64,000 nt of DNA from Paludibacter sp. 47-17 (GCA_001898935.1 MKVT01000034.1:62001-126000), one strand, 5' to 3'. Positions 34,569-43,719 are shown, counted from the stretch's first letter. Numbers and translations: made by a program. The notes: generated by a model from the letters alone, not told the origin.

Positions 34569-34940
34569 ATGCCAAAAGAAGTCGTCGCACCTTCCGGTTC
34601 ACTCTACAATGCACTCACAACAGGTAGTCGGATTGTCGGTAATATTGTCGCCGAACGGGATTTTCGAATCGATGGTGAAGTGCAGGGCGATGTGCAATGC
34701 AACGGAAAAGTGGTGGTTAGTCAATCGGCCAGTGTACTCGGAAAAATTACCTGTGTGAATGCCGAAATCGGAGGCAAGGTGATCGGCGATATCACGGTAG
34801 CCGAAACGCTCACCTTACGGTCTACGGCATTTATCGAGGGCGATGTGAAGACCAAATCGCTGGTGGTTGAACCTTCGGCGGTCTTCAACGGGACATGCAG
34901 CATGAAACAAACGCAGGATGAACTTGCGGCCGGGCGTTGA
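34569..34940 (+). CDS. bactofilin (polymer-forming cytoskeletal protein)
   Basis: 123 residues, normal length for a minimal bactofilin. Bactofilins self-assemble into filaments at the membrane and organise cell-wall or envelope enzymes. GSRIVGNIVAERDFRIDGEVQGDV opens the right-handed beta-helix core, with the repeated G-x-V-x-G rhythm (GKVVVSQSASVLGKI, GGKVIGDITV, AFIEGDVKTKSLVV). The short N-terminal tail and the C-terminal TQDELAAGR are outside the core. It lies divergent from the glycan cassette with its own promoter. The terminator begins within its last codons. Confidence 0.92.
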   Translation: MPKEVVAPSGSLYNALTTGSRIVGNIVAERDFRIDGEVQGDVQCNGKVVVSQSASVLGKITCVNAEIGGKVIGDITVAETLTLRSTAFIEGDVKTKSLVVEPSAVFNGTCSMKQTQDELAAGR

Positions 34941-34957
34941 AATTCAACGCTTTTTTT
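34934..34957 (+). terminator. terminator overlapping the bactofilin stop codon
   Basis: GCGTTGAA (34934-34941) pairs with TTCAACGC (34943-34950), realistically a six-pair stem with a five-base loop, followed by seven T residues (34951-34957). The stop codon TGA lies in the hairpin. Confidence 0.75.
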
Positions 34958-35014
34958 ATTTTTAAAAAAAGAATTTAATTCCAGTTTTTTACATCTGTTA
35001 ATTATCAATCAATT

Positions 35015-36004
35015 ATGGTATATAAAGCTTTGCTCACCGAAGAGAGTTCCGAAGGTTTCAAATCCGTGGTGACGATGTTGAATAGCGACGATTTCTTACC
35101 CGAAGGTGAAGTATTGGTACGCGTACATTATTCATCGCTCAACTACAAAGATGCATTGTCGGCTACAGGCAATAAAGGGGTAACCAAACACTATCCGCAT
35201 ACTCCAGGAATAGATGCGGCAGGGGTGGTCGAAGAATCGTCGGTACCGGAGGTGGAAGTCGGCCGGAAAGTGATCGTTACCGGGTTTGACCTGGGGATGA
35301 ATACGCCGGGTGGCATGGGACAGCTTATTCGTGTTCCGGCCTCCTGGATTGTCGCTTTGCCCGATGCGTTGAGCTTAAAAGAGGCGATGATTTTTGGAAC
35401 AGCCGGCTTTACAGCTGCCATTTCGGTAGGTAAATTACGTGATAAAATTCAGCCGGCCGACGGTCCTGTTCTGGTGTCGGGAGCTACCGGCGGTGTAGGT
35501 TCCATGGCTGTTGCTATGCTGGCACAATTAGGTTACCAGGTCCACGCCATCTCAGGAAAAGAGTCGGAAAGCGAATTCCTGACTGCAATCGGCGCATCAC
35601 GGGTTCTTCCTCGTTCCGAATTTCAGGAGCCTAACCCGAAGCCATTGTTACCCGGCCGATTTGCAGGGGCCATCGATACGGTAGGAGGCGAGATCCTGGT
35701 GAATATGATTAAATCGGTCCAACAGGACGGGCTGATAACCACATGTGGTAGTGTTTCATCCACCTCGCTCCAGCTGAATGTCTTTCCCTTTATTCTCCGG
35801 GCGGTAAGTTTAGTCGGCATCTCGGCTCAGAATTATCCTGCCGGCCTACGTCCGGCACTGTGGAAGCAACTTGCCGGTGAATTTAAACCCGGCCAGCTCC
35901 TGAAAATGTATAACGAGATCCGACTCGATGAAGTTCCGGCTGCAGTTGAGGAAATTCTGAAAGGAAAACTGAAGGGGCGCACCATTATCAATTTGCTGCA
36001 ATAA
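35015..36004 (+). CDS. YhdH/AcuI-type zinc-free medium-chain reductase (acrylyl-CoA reductase-like)
   Basis: 329 residues of the MDR superfamily, YhdH/AcuI branch, which reduces quinones or acrylyl-CoA with NADPH. The N-terminus MVYKALLTEE and HYSSLNYKDALSATGNKGV match the family opening. The Rossmann part has VLVSGATGGVGSMAVAMLAQL (about 150-170) and the C-terminus KGKLKGRTIINL is characteristic (G-R-x-x-V-x-L). No zinc ligands are seen, as expected. A weak -7-like TACATCTG lies at 34990-34997. The substrate cannot be fixed from sequence alone. Confidence 0.9.
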   Translation: MVYKALLTEESSEGFKSVVTMLNSDDFLPEGEVLVRVHYSSLNYKDALSATGNKGVTKHYPHTPGIDAAGVVEESSVPEVEVGRKVIVTGFDLGMNTPGGMGQLIRVPASWIVALPDALSLKEAMIFGTAGFTAAISVGKLRDKIQPADGPVLVSGATGGVGSMAVAMLAQLGYQVHAISGKESESEFLTAIGASRVLPRSEFQEPNPKPLLPGRFAGAIDTVGGEILVNMIKSVQQDGLITTCGSVSSTSLQLNVFPFILRAVSLVGISAQNYPAGLRPALWKQLAGEFKPGQLLKMYNEIRLDEVPAAVEEILKGKLKGRTIINLLQ

Positions 36005-36101
36005 GTCGGTTTTGCTATACGTTTTTATATTCCGGAAAAAAAGTGCATTTTTGTAACCGGTATCAAAAAGTTCGTTATTCGATTATTTTTATTTCATTCT
36101 G

Positions 36102-37328
36102 ATGGCATTAGCAAACGAAAATTATCTTAAAACTCCCGAAATCTATTGTTTCGACGATATAGATAAACGCGTCAATGCCTACCGGCTCTTACATCCTTCG
36201 GCTCGAATAATTAAACTGGGAGTGGGCGACGTCACCCGTCCATTGCCTGCTGAAGTCGTAAAAGCGATGCATAGTGCGTTGGATGAATTATCGGCCGCCG
36301 ATACTTTCAGAGGCTATAGCCCCCCTCAGGGCTATGATTTTCTGATCGAAAAAATTCTGAAAGACTATCGCTCGAGAGCTATCTCGCTTTCGAAAGATTC
36401 GGTTTTTATCAGCGACGGCGCCAAATCCGATATCGGTAATATCGGACATGTACTCGGACGCGATAATATTATTGCCATTGCCGACCCGGTATATCCGGTG
36501 TACGAAAATGCTACAATTATGAGCGGCAGGGCAGGAACCTTAACCGACGACCTGAAATGGAGCAATATTGTATACCTCCGTTGCAGCGAAGAAACCGGAT
36601 TTATTCCCGAACTCCCCGACGAAAGAGTCGATATCATTTATTTATGCAGCCCCAACAATCCGACCGGCACTTCCCTTACGAAAACGGAGTTGAAAAAATG
36701 GGTCGATTATGCACTCGAACATCACAGTATTATCATTTTCGACGCTGCCTATCAGGCATTTGTATCACGACCCGATGTGCCGCGCAGTATTTATGAAATT
36801 AAAGGTGCCCGCAAAGTGGCCATCGAAATTCAAAGTTTCTCTAAAAGTCATGGTTTCACCGGTTTACGCTGCGGGTTTTCTATTTTTCCCGAAGAACTGA
36901 TGGTGTTTTCACAGTCGGGCGAAGAAGTCCCGCTGATAAAACTCTGGAGTCGACGGAATGCAAACTACACCAATGGAGTTTCGTATGTGGTGCAACGTGG
37001 CGCCGAGGCTACCTATACACGGAAAGGTAAAGCGGAAATGAAAGAGTTAATCGCTTATTATCAGCGAAATACCAGCCTTATTCGAAATCAGTTGCTGGCC
37101 GAAGGTTACAAAGTCTACGGGGGAGTCGATTCTCCTTATGTCTGGTTCCGTACTCCCGATGGCTCCACATCGTGGAAGTTCTTCCAGACTTTACTCTACG
37201 ATTTTCAAATTATTGCCACGCCGGGTGTCGTATTCGGACAGGCAGGTGAAGGGTATATGCGATTCACTGGCTTTAGCAGCTATGAAGATACCGTTGATGC
37301 TCTCGAACGAATTAAAAACCAGTTTTAA
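36102..37328 (+). CDS. dapL: LL-diaminopimelate aminotransferase
   Basis: PLP enzyme converting tetrahydrodipicolinate and glutamate directly to LL-diaminopimelate. 408 residues, normal for DapL. RIIKLGVGDVTRPLPAEVVKAM and FRGYSPPQGYDFL are diagnostic at the N-terminus. YLCSPNNPTGTSLTK is the aminotransferase asparagine/proline loop, and the PLP lysine is K248 in SFSKSHGFTGLR. An unusual detail is histidine at position 250. It starts a run of six closely spaced genes on this strand (gaps 34, 35, 14, 5 and 4 bases). With ddh nearby, the genome has two ways to diaminopimelate. Confidence 0.95.
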   Translation: MALANENYLKTPEIYCFDDIDKRVNAYRLLHPSARIIKLGVGDVTRPLPAEVVKAMHSALDELSAADTFRGYSPPQGYDFLIEKILKDYRSRAISLSKDSVFISDGAKSDIGNIGHVLGRDNIIAIADPVYPVYENATIMSGRAGTLTDDLKWSNIVYLRCSEETGFIPELPDERVDIIYLCSPNNPTGTSLTKTELKKWVDYALEHHSIIIFDAAYQAFVSRPDVPRSIYEIKGARKVAIEIQSFSKSHGFTGLRCGFSIFPEELMVFSQSGEEVPLIKLWSRRNANYTNGVSYVVQRGAEATYTRKGKAEMKELIAYYQRNTSLIRNQLLAEGYKVYGGVDSPYVWFRTPDGSTSWKFFQTLLYDFQIIATPGVVFGQAGEGYMRFTGFSSYEDTVDALERIKNQF

Positions 37329-37362
37329 ACTATTAATAATAACTTAACCAAGAATTAACAAG

Positions 37363-39204
37363 ATGTGTGGTATTGTAGGATATATTGGTCACAGAGAGGC
37401 CTATCCAATTCTTATTAAAGGATTACAGCGCCTGGAATACAGGGGCTACGACAGTGCTGGTATTGCACTGATCAGCGAAGGAAACCTGAACGTGTACAAA
37501 GCAAAAGGAAAAGTTGCCGAATTGGTCGACTTCGCAAAACAAAAAGATATAACAGGAACAATCGGTATAGCTCACACCCGTTGGGCTACCCATGGTGAGC
37601 CCAACACGGTGAATGCGCACCCGCATTACTCGCAGTCGGAAGAGCTGGCCATTATTCACAACGGTATCATCGAAAATTATGCTGTTTTGAAACAGGGACT
37701 TATCGAAAATGGTTTTACCTTCCAAAGTGAAACCGATACCGAAGTGCTGATTCAACTGATCGAATTTGTCAAGAAAACAAATAGTGTAGATCTGACAACG
37801 GCTGTTCAACTTGCACTGAATCAGGTTGTTGGTGCATATGCCATAGCTGTGCTCGAAAAATCGCAACCCGACACCTTGGTTGCTGCCCGTAAAGGTTCGC
37901 CCTTAGTGGTAGGATTGGGCGACGACGAATTCTTCCTGGCTTCCGATGCCACTCCTATTGTGGAATATACCAATCAGGTAGTGTATGTGGGCGAAGAAGA
38001 GATTGTCACACTCCGCAGAGGCAAAGAACTGAAAATAATGACGATATCGAATGTCGAGAAAACACCTGAAATCAACAAACTGGAACTCACGCTGAGTCAG
38101 CTGGAAAAAGGGGGTTATCCGCATTTTATGATCAAGGAAATCTTCGAACAGCCTCAAACCTTGGCCGACTCCATGAGAGGCCGTGTAAACATCGACGAAA
38201 CGAATGTGGTGCTTTCTGGTTTTATCGATAATAAAGAAAAGTTTCTGAATGCCGGTCGTATTATTATCACGGCTTGCGGAACTTCGTGGCATGCCGGACT
38301 TATTGGGATGTATGTGCTTGAAGAGTTTGCCCGCATTCCGGTGGAAGTGGAGTATTCGTCCGAATTCCGGTACCGTAAGCCCGTGATTTTCCCTAACGAT
38401 ATTGTTATCGCCATCTCTCAATCGGGCGAAACAGCCGATACGCTGGCTGCCGTTGAACTGGCCCGGTCGCAGGGGGCTTTCATTTTCGGAATCTGTAATG
38501 TGGTGGGCTCATCCATCCCGCGTAGCTCGCATTCAGGAGCTTATACACATGTGGGACCTGAAATCGGGGTCGCTTCAACTAAGGCTTTTACAGCTCAGGT
38601 TACAGTACTCACCATGCTGGCGATGATGATTGGGCGTGAAAAAGGAACATTACCGGAAGAAAAATATTTGCAGATTGTACGCGAACTGGGACGTATTCCG
38701 GAAAAAATGAAAATTCTGCTCAATCAGAACGAACGTATAGCCCAATTTGCAACAACCTTTACTTATGCCCAGAATTTCATTTACCTCGGACGGGGATATA
38801 ATTTCCCGGTAGCACTCGAAGGTGCTTTAAAGCTGAAGGAAATATCGTATATACATGCCGAGGGTTATCCGGCTGCCGAAATGAAACATGGTCCTATTGC
38901 ACTCATCAGCCAGGAAATGCCCGTGGTGGCTATTGCTCCCAATACGGGCATGTACGAAAAAGTAGTTAGCAATATCCAAGAAATTAAAGCTCGAAAAGGC
39001 AAAATTATAGCTATTGTAACCGAAGGCGACGAGGTTGTGAAAAACCTTGCCGATTACTGTATCGAAATCCCGGATACGGAAGAGTGTCTGGTTCCCTTAC
39101 TGGCAACCATTCCGCTTCAGTTAATGGCTTATCATATCGCTGTTGTAAAAGGCTGCGATGTAGATCAGCCCCGGAATCTGGCAAAATCGGTTACTGTAGA
39201 ATAA
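37363..39204 (+). CDS. glmS: glutamine-fructose-6-phosphate aminotransferase (isomerizing)
   Basis: Makes glucosamine-6-phosphate from fructose-6-phosphate and glutamine, the first step to UDP-GlcNAc. 613 residues, full length. Cys2 (MCGIVGYIGH) is the glutaminase nucleophile; HTRWATHGEPNTVNAHPH is the glutamine-binding block. Two SIS domains follow, with TACGTSWHAGLIG and SQSGETADTLAAVE binding the sugar phosphate. The C-terminus ends DVDQPRNLAKSVTVE, the invariant family ending. No ribozyme or riboswitch fits in the 34-base gap to dapL, so it is expressed from the upstream promoter. Confidence 0.97.
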   Translation: MCGIVGYIGHREAYPILIKGLQRLEYRGYDSAGIALISEGNLNVYKAKGKVAELVDFAKQKDITGTIGIAHTRWATHGEPNTVNAHPHYSQSEELAIIHNGIIENYAVLKQGLIENGFTFQSETDTEVLIQLIEFVKKTNSVDLTTAVQLALNQVVGAYAIAVLEKSQPDTLVAARKGSPLVVGLGDDEFFLASDATPIVEYTNQVVYVGEEEIVTLRRGKELKIMTISNVEKTPEINKLELTLSQLEKGGYPHFMIKEIFEQPQTLADSMRGRVNIDETNVVLSGFIDNKEKFLNAGRIIITACGTSWHAGLIGMYVLEEFARIPVEVEYSSEFRYRKPVIFPNDIVIAISQSGETADTLAAVELARSQGAFIFGICNVVGSSIPRSSHSGAYTHVGPEIGVASTKAFTAQVTVLTMLAMMIGREKGTLPEEKYLQIVRELGRIPEKMKILLNQNERIAQFATTFTYAQNFIYLGRGYNFPVALEGALKLKEISYIHAEGYPAAEMKHGPIALISQEMPVVAIAPNTGMYEKVVSNIQEIKARKGKIIAIVTEGDEVVKNLADYCIEIPDTEECLVPLLATIPLQLMAYHIAVVKGCDVDQPRNLAKSVTVE

Positions 39205-39239
39205 AACAGTCATTAATTTTTAAATATTTGTAGAGAAAA

Positions 39240-41042
39240 ATGTGCGGAATCGCAATGGTACGGTTGCTTAAACCGTTGGAGTACTATCATCAAAAGTACG
39301 GAACCTGGCAATATGGATTGCAGAAAATGTATCTTCTGATGGAAAAACAACACAACAGAGGTCAGGAAGGTGCTGGTATCGCAGGAGTAAAACTGGATAT
39401 GCCTCCGGGGGAAGAATACATCTGGAGAGATCGTATAGAAGGAAAAAATGCTATCCAGGAAATATTTGCCAATGTGAATGCTGAGATGAGTACTTTATCG
39501 AACGAGGAATTCAACGATGTGAACAACATCAAATCACGGGTTCCTTTTGCTGCCGAACTCTATCTGGGTCACCTGCGGTACAGTACCACACAGCATAAAG
39601 CCGGACTTACTCACGTTCATCCCTTTTTGCGCAGGCACAATTGGAAAAATCGTACGCTGGTATTGGCCGGGAATTTTAATTTGACCAATGTCGATGAGTT
39701 GTTCGATTATCTGACCCTGAAGGGACAACATCCGCGCGATACCAGCGATACATTCCTGATGCTCGAACAGCTTGGTTTTAAGCTCGACATGGAAGTGCAA
39801 AAAGAATACGATCGTATCAAACAACGCTATACAAATGATCTTACAATCACACAAAAGATTGAAGATCAATTGGATATTGCATCAGTGATACGACAATCGG
39901 AACACCTGTGGGATGGAGGCTATGTCATTGCCGGAATGCTGGGCCATGGCGACGCCTTCGCCTTCAGAGATCCGAAAGGGATTCGACCTGCTTTCTATTA
40001 TAAGGACGAAGAAATCGTTGTAATAGCCTCCGAACGACCGGTTATTCAAACCTGTTTAAACGTTACCGAAGCGCAGGTGATCGAACTGCAACCCGGCCAA
40101 GCCCTGATTATTAAGAAAAATGGTTCGGTTCATTTCGAAACCATCCGGGAAGCTTCCGATGAACTCACACAATGTTCGTTCGAACGAATCTATTTTTCCC
40201 GGGGCAGCGATTACGATATTTACCGCGAACGGAAAAGGCTGGGGGAGTCGCTTACCGATACTATCCTGGATGCTGTGGATCAGGATGTCGAGAATACGGT
40301 TTTCTCGTTTATACCGAACACGGCCGAAGTTGCTTTTTATGGCATGGTGGATGGTATCAAGAAGAAAGTGAAGCAAGCGCTACGTACCGAAAAGGTATTG
40401 ATAAAGGATATTAAACTTCGTACCTTTATTTCCCAAAACAAAGAACGCGACGACCTGGCAACACATGTTTACGACGTTACCTATGGCTCCACGCGACGTG
40501 GCCGCATCGATAATCTTGTGGCTATCGACGATTCGATTGTAAGGGGTACTACCTTAAAACAAAGTTTGTTAAAAATAATGAATCGACTGGAGCCGAAAAA
40601 AATTGTTATTGTATCTTCGTCACCCCAAGTGCGATACCCCGATTATTATGGCATCGATATGTCGAAAATGTCGGAGTTTTGTGCCTTCAGAGCGGCTATT
40701 CAACTGTTGAAAGACAGAGGTATGCAATCGGTTATCGACGATGTCTACCGAAAATCGAAAGCTCAGCAATCGTTACCGAAAGAACTGGTGGTCAACTATG
40801 TAAAGGAAATTTATGCTCCTTTCACACAGGAAGAGGTCTCTGTTCAGATAGCGAAAATGCTGACCCCCGACGAAGTAGACTGCCCTGTAGAATTGGTATA
40901 TCAAACAATTGACGGTCTTCATCAGGCTTGTCCGAATCATACCGGAGATTGGTATTTTACGGGAAATTATCCTACACCTGGCGGAAACCGACTTGTTAAT
41001 CAAGCATTTATAAATTATTACGAAGGTAAGGAAATTTTATAA
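39240..41042 (+). CDS. PurF-like amidophosphoribosyltransferase, long Bacteroidetes form
   Basis: 600 residues, about 100 longer than canonical PurF. Cys2 (MCGIAMV) is the glutaminase nucleophile with no propeptide; NRGQEGAGIAG and YLGHLRYSTTQH match the class II glutaminase sites. The phosphoribosyltransferase half keeps the PRPP loop LVAIDDSIVRGTTLKQ and the sequence VRYPDYYGIDM. The core motifs are therefore intact, but the insertions and the position directly after glmS (35-base gap) mark a separate subgroup. It may provide phosphoribosylamine for purines, or act on another amine acceptor. I leave the gene symbol empty because this could be a paralogue of the true purF. Confidence 0.88.
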   Translation: MCGIAMVRLLKPLEYYHQKYGTWQYGLQKMYLLMEKQHNRGQEGAGIAGVKLDMPPGEEYIWRDRIEGKNAIQEIFANVNAEMSTLSNEEFNDVNNIKSRVPFAAELYLGHLRYSTTQHKAGLTHVHPFLRRHNWKNRTLVLAGNFNLTNVDELFDYLTLKGQHPRDTSDTFLMLEQLGFKLDMEVQKEYDRIKQRYTNDLTITQKIEDQLDIASVIRQSEHLWDGGYVIAGMLGHGDAFAFRDPKGIRPAFYYKDEEIVVIASERPVIQTCLNVTEAQVIELQPGQALIIKKNGSVHFETIREASDELTQCSFERIYFSRGSDYDIYRERKRLGESLTDTILDAVDQDVENTVFSFIPNTAEVAFYGMVDGIKKKVKQALRTEKVLIKDIKLRTFISQNKERDDLATHVYDVTYGSTRRGRIDNLVAIDDSIVRGTTLKQSLLKIMNRLEPKKIVIVSSSPQVRYPDYYGIDMSKMSEFCAFRAAIQLLKDRGMQSVIDDVYRKSKAQQSLPKELVVNYVKEIYAPFTQEEVSVQIAKMLTPDEVDCPVELVYQTIDGLHQACPNHTGDWYFTGNYPTPGGNRLVNQAFINYYEGKEIL

Positions 41043-41056
41043 TTGAATATATTCAT

Positions 41057-41485
41057 ATGTTGAAAGAAATTTTATCAATCTCGGGAAAACCGGGTCTTTA
41101 CAAATTAGTGTCGCAGGGTAAGAATATGTTAGTGGTTGAGTCTCTGCTCGATGGGAAAAGGATACCTACGTATACACGTGATAAAGTAGTTTCACTGGGC
41201 GATATTGCGATGTTTACAGAAACCGAAGAAATTCCTCTTCGTCAGGTACTTACCAATATTAAAGTAAAAGAAAACGGAGGATTGTGCCCGGTTGATCCTA
41301 AAGCCGACAATCATCAGCTGAAACAATATATGGCCGAAATTCTTCCCGATTACGACCGCGATCGGGTTTATCCTAGTGATATGCGTAAGCTCTTTAGCTG
41401 GTATAATATACTGATTAATAGTGGCGTAACTGAATTTGAGGAACCTAAAAAACAAGAAAACCTTGCTGAAGAGCCAGCAGTATAA
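41057..41485 (+). CDS. DUF5606-family protein
   Basis: 142 residues, MLKEILSISGKPGLYKLVSQ at the start and CPVDPKADNHQLKQYMAEILP in the middle, which I recognise as the Bacteroidetes-specific DUF5606 family. The N-terminal 60 residues look like a small beta-barrel with conserved GKPGLYKL; the C-terminal tail is acidic and probably flexible. Function unknown. It sits 14 bases behind the PurF-like gene and five bases before the Nif3-like gene. Confidence 0.85.
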   Translation: MLKEILSISGKPGLYKLVSQGKNMLVVESLLDGKRIPTYTRDKVVSLGDIAMFTETEEIPLRQVLTNIKVKENGGLCPVDPKADNHQLKQYMAEILPDYDRDRVYPSDMRKLFSWYNILINSGVTEFEEPKKQENLAEEPAV

Positions 41486-41490
41486 TCAGT

Positions 41491-42585
41491 ATGACAGTTC
41501 ACGATATTACTTCGGCAATTGAAAATATTGCTCCTTTATCGCTGCAGGAAGCATACGATAATGCGGGCTTGCTGGTAGGAGACTCTTCGGACACCATCCG
41601 GGGAGCTCTTATCACGCTTGATATTACCGAAGCGGTTATCGACGAAGCAATTGCCTTGGACTGTAATCTGATTATCTCTCATCATCCGTTGATTTTTAGC
41701 GGATTAAAACGGCTGACAGGACAAAACGAAGTGCAACGGTGTGTCGCGAAAGCAATACGGAATAATATTGCCATTTATGCCGCTCATACAAATCTCGATA
41801 ATGTTGAACAGGGTGTAAATGGAAAGCTTGCTGATAAACTTGAATTAGTTCAGCGCCGGATTCTTTCACCTGCTTCCGAATCCTTGTGTAAAATTGCTAC
41901 TTTTGTTCCCGGATTACTGGTTCAGAAAGTAAGGGAGGCTATGTTCGACGCAGGAGCCGGAAAGATTGGAAATTATGATGCCTGTAGCTTTAATTCCGAA
42001 GGATATGGAAGTTTCAGGGCAGGAGAGAATACACATCCTTTTGTGGGTCAACAACATACAATACATTACGAACCAGAAGTGAAATTGGAGGTGATAGCGC
42101 CGCGTTATAAGCTCTCCGAAGTAATCGAAGCACTAAAATCGGCCCACCCGTACGAAGAACCGGCCTACGATTGTGTACCCTTAATGAATCGTTGGGACCG
42201 GACCGGCGCCGGCATGGTGGGCAACCTTGCCTCCGAAACCGATGTACGTGATTTCCTACTTAAAGTCAAACAAGTGCTGAAGGTTCCGGTCGTCAGGCAT
42301 ACGGCAATTGTCAAAACCACTATCCAACGTGTTGCAATTTGCGGTGGTTCAGGCAGTTTTCTTATTCGTGAAGCGATCAATGCCGGAGCCGATATTTTTA
42401 TTACTGCCGATGTTAAGTACCACGAATTTATGGAAGCCGGTGGAAAGCTGGTGATCGTGGATGCAGGACATTATGAAACTGAACAATATACAAAAGAGTT
42501 GATGTATGAGATTATTTCGAAAAAATTTCCTACCTTTGCACTCCATATTTCAAAAGTAACTACAAATCCCATTCAATATTTGTAA
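41491..42585 (+). CDS. Nif3-like dinuclear metal-centre protein
   Basis: 364 residues, the long Nif3/YqfO type with a central PII-like insertion (about residues 130-230). Metal ligands visible are H64-H65 in LIISHHPLIF, the AAHTNLDN segment and, near the end, ADVKYHEFMEA with GHYETEQ. These proteins form hexameric toroids with two metals per subunit; some bind GTP cyclohydrolase substrates, but the true function is unknown. It is always found next to a C4 zinc-ribbon coiled-coil gene in this phylum, as here (4-base gap). Confidence 0.92.
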   Translation: MTVHDITSAIENIAPLSLQEAYDNAGLLVGDSSDTIRGALITLDITEAVIDEAIALDCNLIISHHPLIFSGLKRLTGQNEVQRCVAKAIRNNIAIYAAHTNLDNVEQGVNGKLADKLELVQRRILSPASESLCKIATFVPGLLVQKVREAMFDAGAGKIGNYDACSFNSEGYGSFRAGENTHPFVGQQHTIHYEPEVKLEVIAPRYKLSEVIEALKSAHPYEEPAYDCVPLMNRWDRTGAGMVGNLASETDVRDFLLKVKQVLKVPVVRHTAIVKTTIQRVAICGGSGSFLIREAINAGADIFITADVKYHEFMEAGGKLVIVDAGHYETEQYTKELMYEIISKKFPTFALHISKVTTNPIQYL

Positions 42586-42589
42586 CAAA

Positions 42590-43369
42590 ATGACAACTGA
42601 AAACAAGATTGAGAAGGAAATCACTGTTGAAGAAAAGCTGATAGCGCTTTATGAACTTCAGACAGCTGTCTCCAAAATCGATGAAATTAAAACATTACGT
42701 GGTGAATTACCTCTTGAAGTTCAAGATCTTGAAGACGAGATCATTGGTCTTAATACACGTATAGAACACTTTGAACGGGAAATAAGCGAATTTACTTCAA
42801 TGATTGCAGGTAAGAAAATTGCCATTGAAGAATCGCGTATTAAAATCGAGCGCTACCAGGAACAACAAAACAATGTTCGTAACAACCGCGAGCACGAAAA
42901 CCTGGAAAAAGAAATTGAATTCCAATCGCTCGAAATTGAACTTTGCGAAAAGCATATTCGGGAGTTTAAAGCTGCCAAAGAACAGAAAACAACAGAACAA
43001 AAGGCTACTATGGCGCAGTTGGCCGAACGGAAACTCGATCTGGATCAGAAAAAAAGCGAACTGGATGAAATTATTGCCGAAACGAAGCAGGAAGAAGAGA
43101 AAATCCGTGAACATGCAAAAGAAATTGAACAACGAATCGAACCTCGCTTGCTTTCTGCATTCAAACGTATTCGCAAAAACGCACGGAATGGTCTAGCTGT
43201 GGTGTATGTTACCCGTGATGCATGTGGAGGATGTTTCAACAAAATTCCTGCACAGAAGCAACTGGATATTCGCCAACGTAAAAAAATTATTGTTTGTGAA
43301 TATTGCGGACGTATCTTAGTCGATCAGCAATTAGCAGGGGTAGACCCCAACGCTGATCAGCAAGTCTAA
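42590..43369 (+). CDS. coiled-coil protein with C4-type zinc ribbon
   Basis: 259 residues. Residues about 10-200 are almost entirely heptad-rich, charged helix (a long coiled coil). The C-terminus carries four cysteines, C212-x2-C215 (DACGGCFNKIP) and C236-x2-C239 (VCEYCGRILVD), a zinc ribbon. The family (CdsZ-like, DUF-type zinc ribbon) commonly accompanies Nif3 genes in Bacteroidetes. Exact role unknown; the fold suggests nucleic-acid or ribosome binding. Last gene of the dapL-glmS run, followed by a strong terminator. Confidence 0.9.
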   Translation: MTTENKIEKEITVEEKLIALYELQTAVSKIDEIKTLRGELPLEVQDLEDEIIGLNTRIEHFEREISEFTSMIAGKKIAIEESRIKIERYQEQQNNVRNNREHENLEKEIEFQSLEIELCEKHIREFKAAKEQKTTEQKATMAQLAERKLDLDQKKSELDEIIAETKQEEEKIREHAKEIEQRIEPRLLSAFKRIRKNARNGLAVVYVTRDACGGCFNKIPAQKQLDIRQRKKIIVCEYCGRILVDQQLAGVDPNADQQV

Positions 43370-43397
43370 ACTATAAAGAAGCGCATAAAGAGATGGA

Positions 43398-43424
43398 AGC
43401 CCGGTTTATTACCGGGCTTTTTTG
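43398..43424 (+). terminator. terminator of the dapL-glmS-Nif3 gene run
   Basis: AGCCCGGT (43398-43405) pairs with ACCGGGCT (43411-43418) around a five-base loop, followed by a run of T. It is a textbook rho-independent terminator, 29 bases after the zinc-ribbon stop codon. Confidence 0.9.
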
Positions 43425-43701
43425 TTGTATACTTGCATAAACACACAGAATGGGGTAAATACCTTGAAATATTCAATTCTCAAACATTATTTTTCTTATT
43501 AAGTTATTTATAATGAGTTTTTTACGCATGAATTCATAGTTTCTTTTTTTTAGAATCTGCATAAGGTTTCCTGGCTCCGCAATTCATAGCATTTTTTTGT
43601 CTCATTTTTCTTTGCTTCATCCAATTTTATTCACAAAAGTACTTTTTATGAGAATATAATAAGAATTTCACAAGTACATATGTAAACATAGTCACTTACA
43701 C

Positions 43702-43719
43702 AAATGTAAAATTACATTT
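43702..43719. repeat. perfect inverted repeat AAATGTAA-AA-TTACATTT
   Basis: 8-base arms with a 2-base spacer, typical dimensions of a dimeric HTH-protein site. It contains one of the ACAAATGTAA copies. Position about 600 bases before the XRE promoter. Confidence 0.5.

Noticed and set aside
37329-37362. glmS ribozyme or riboswitch
   Set aside because: The gap to dapL is 34 bases, too short for any known glmS ribozyme, which is also not expected in this phylum.
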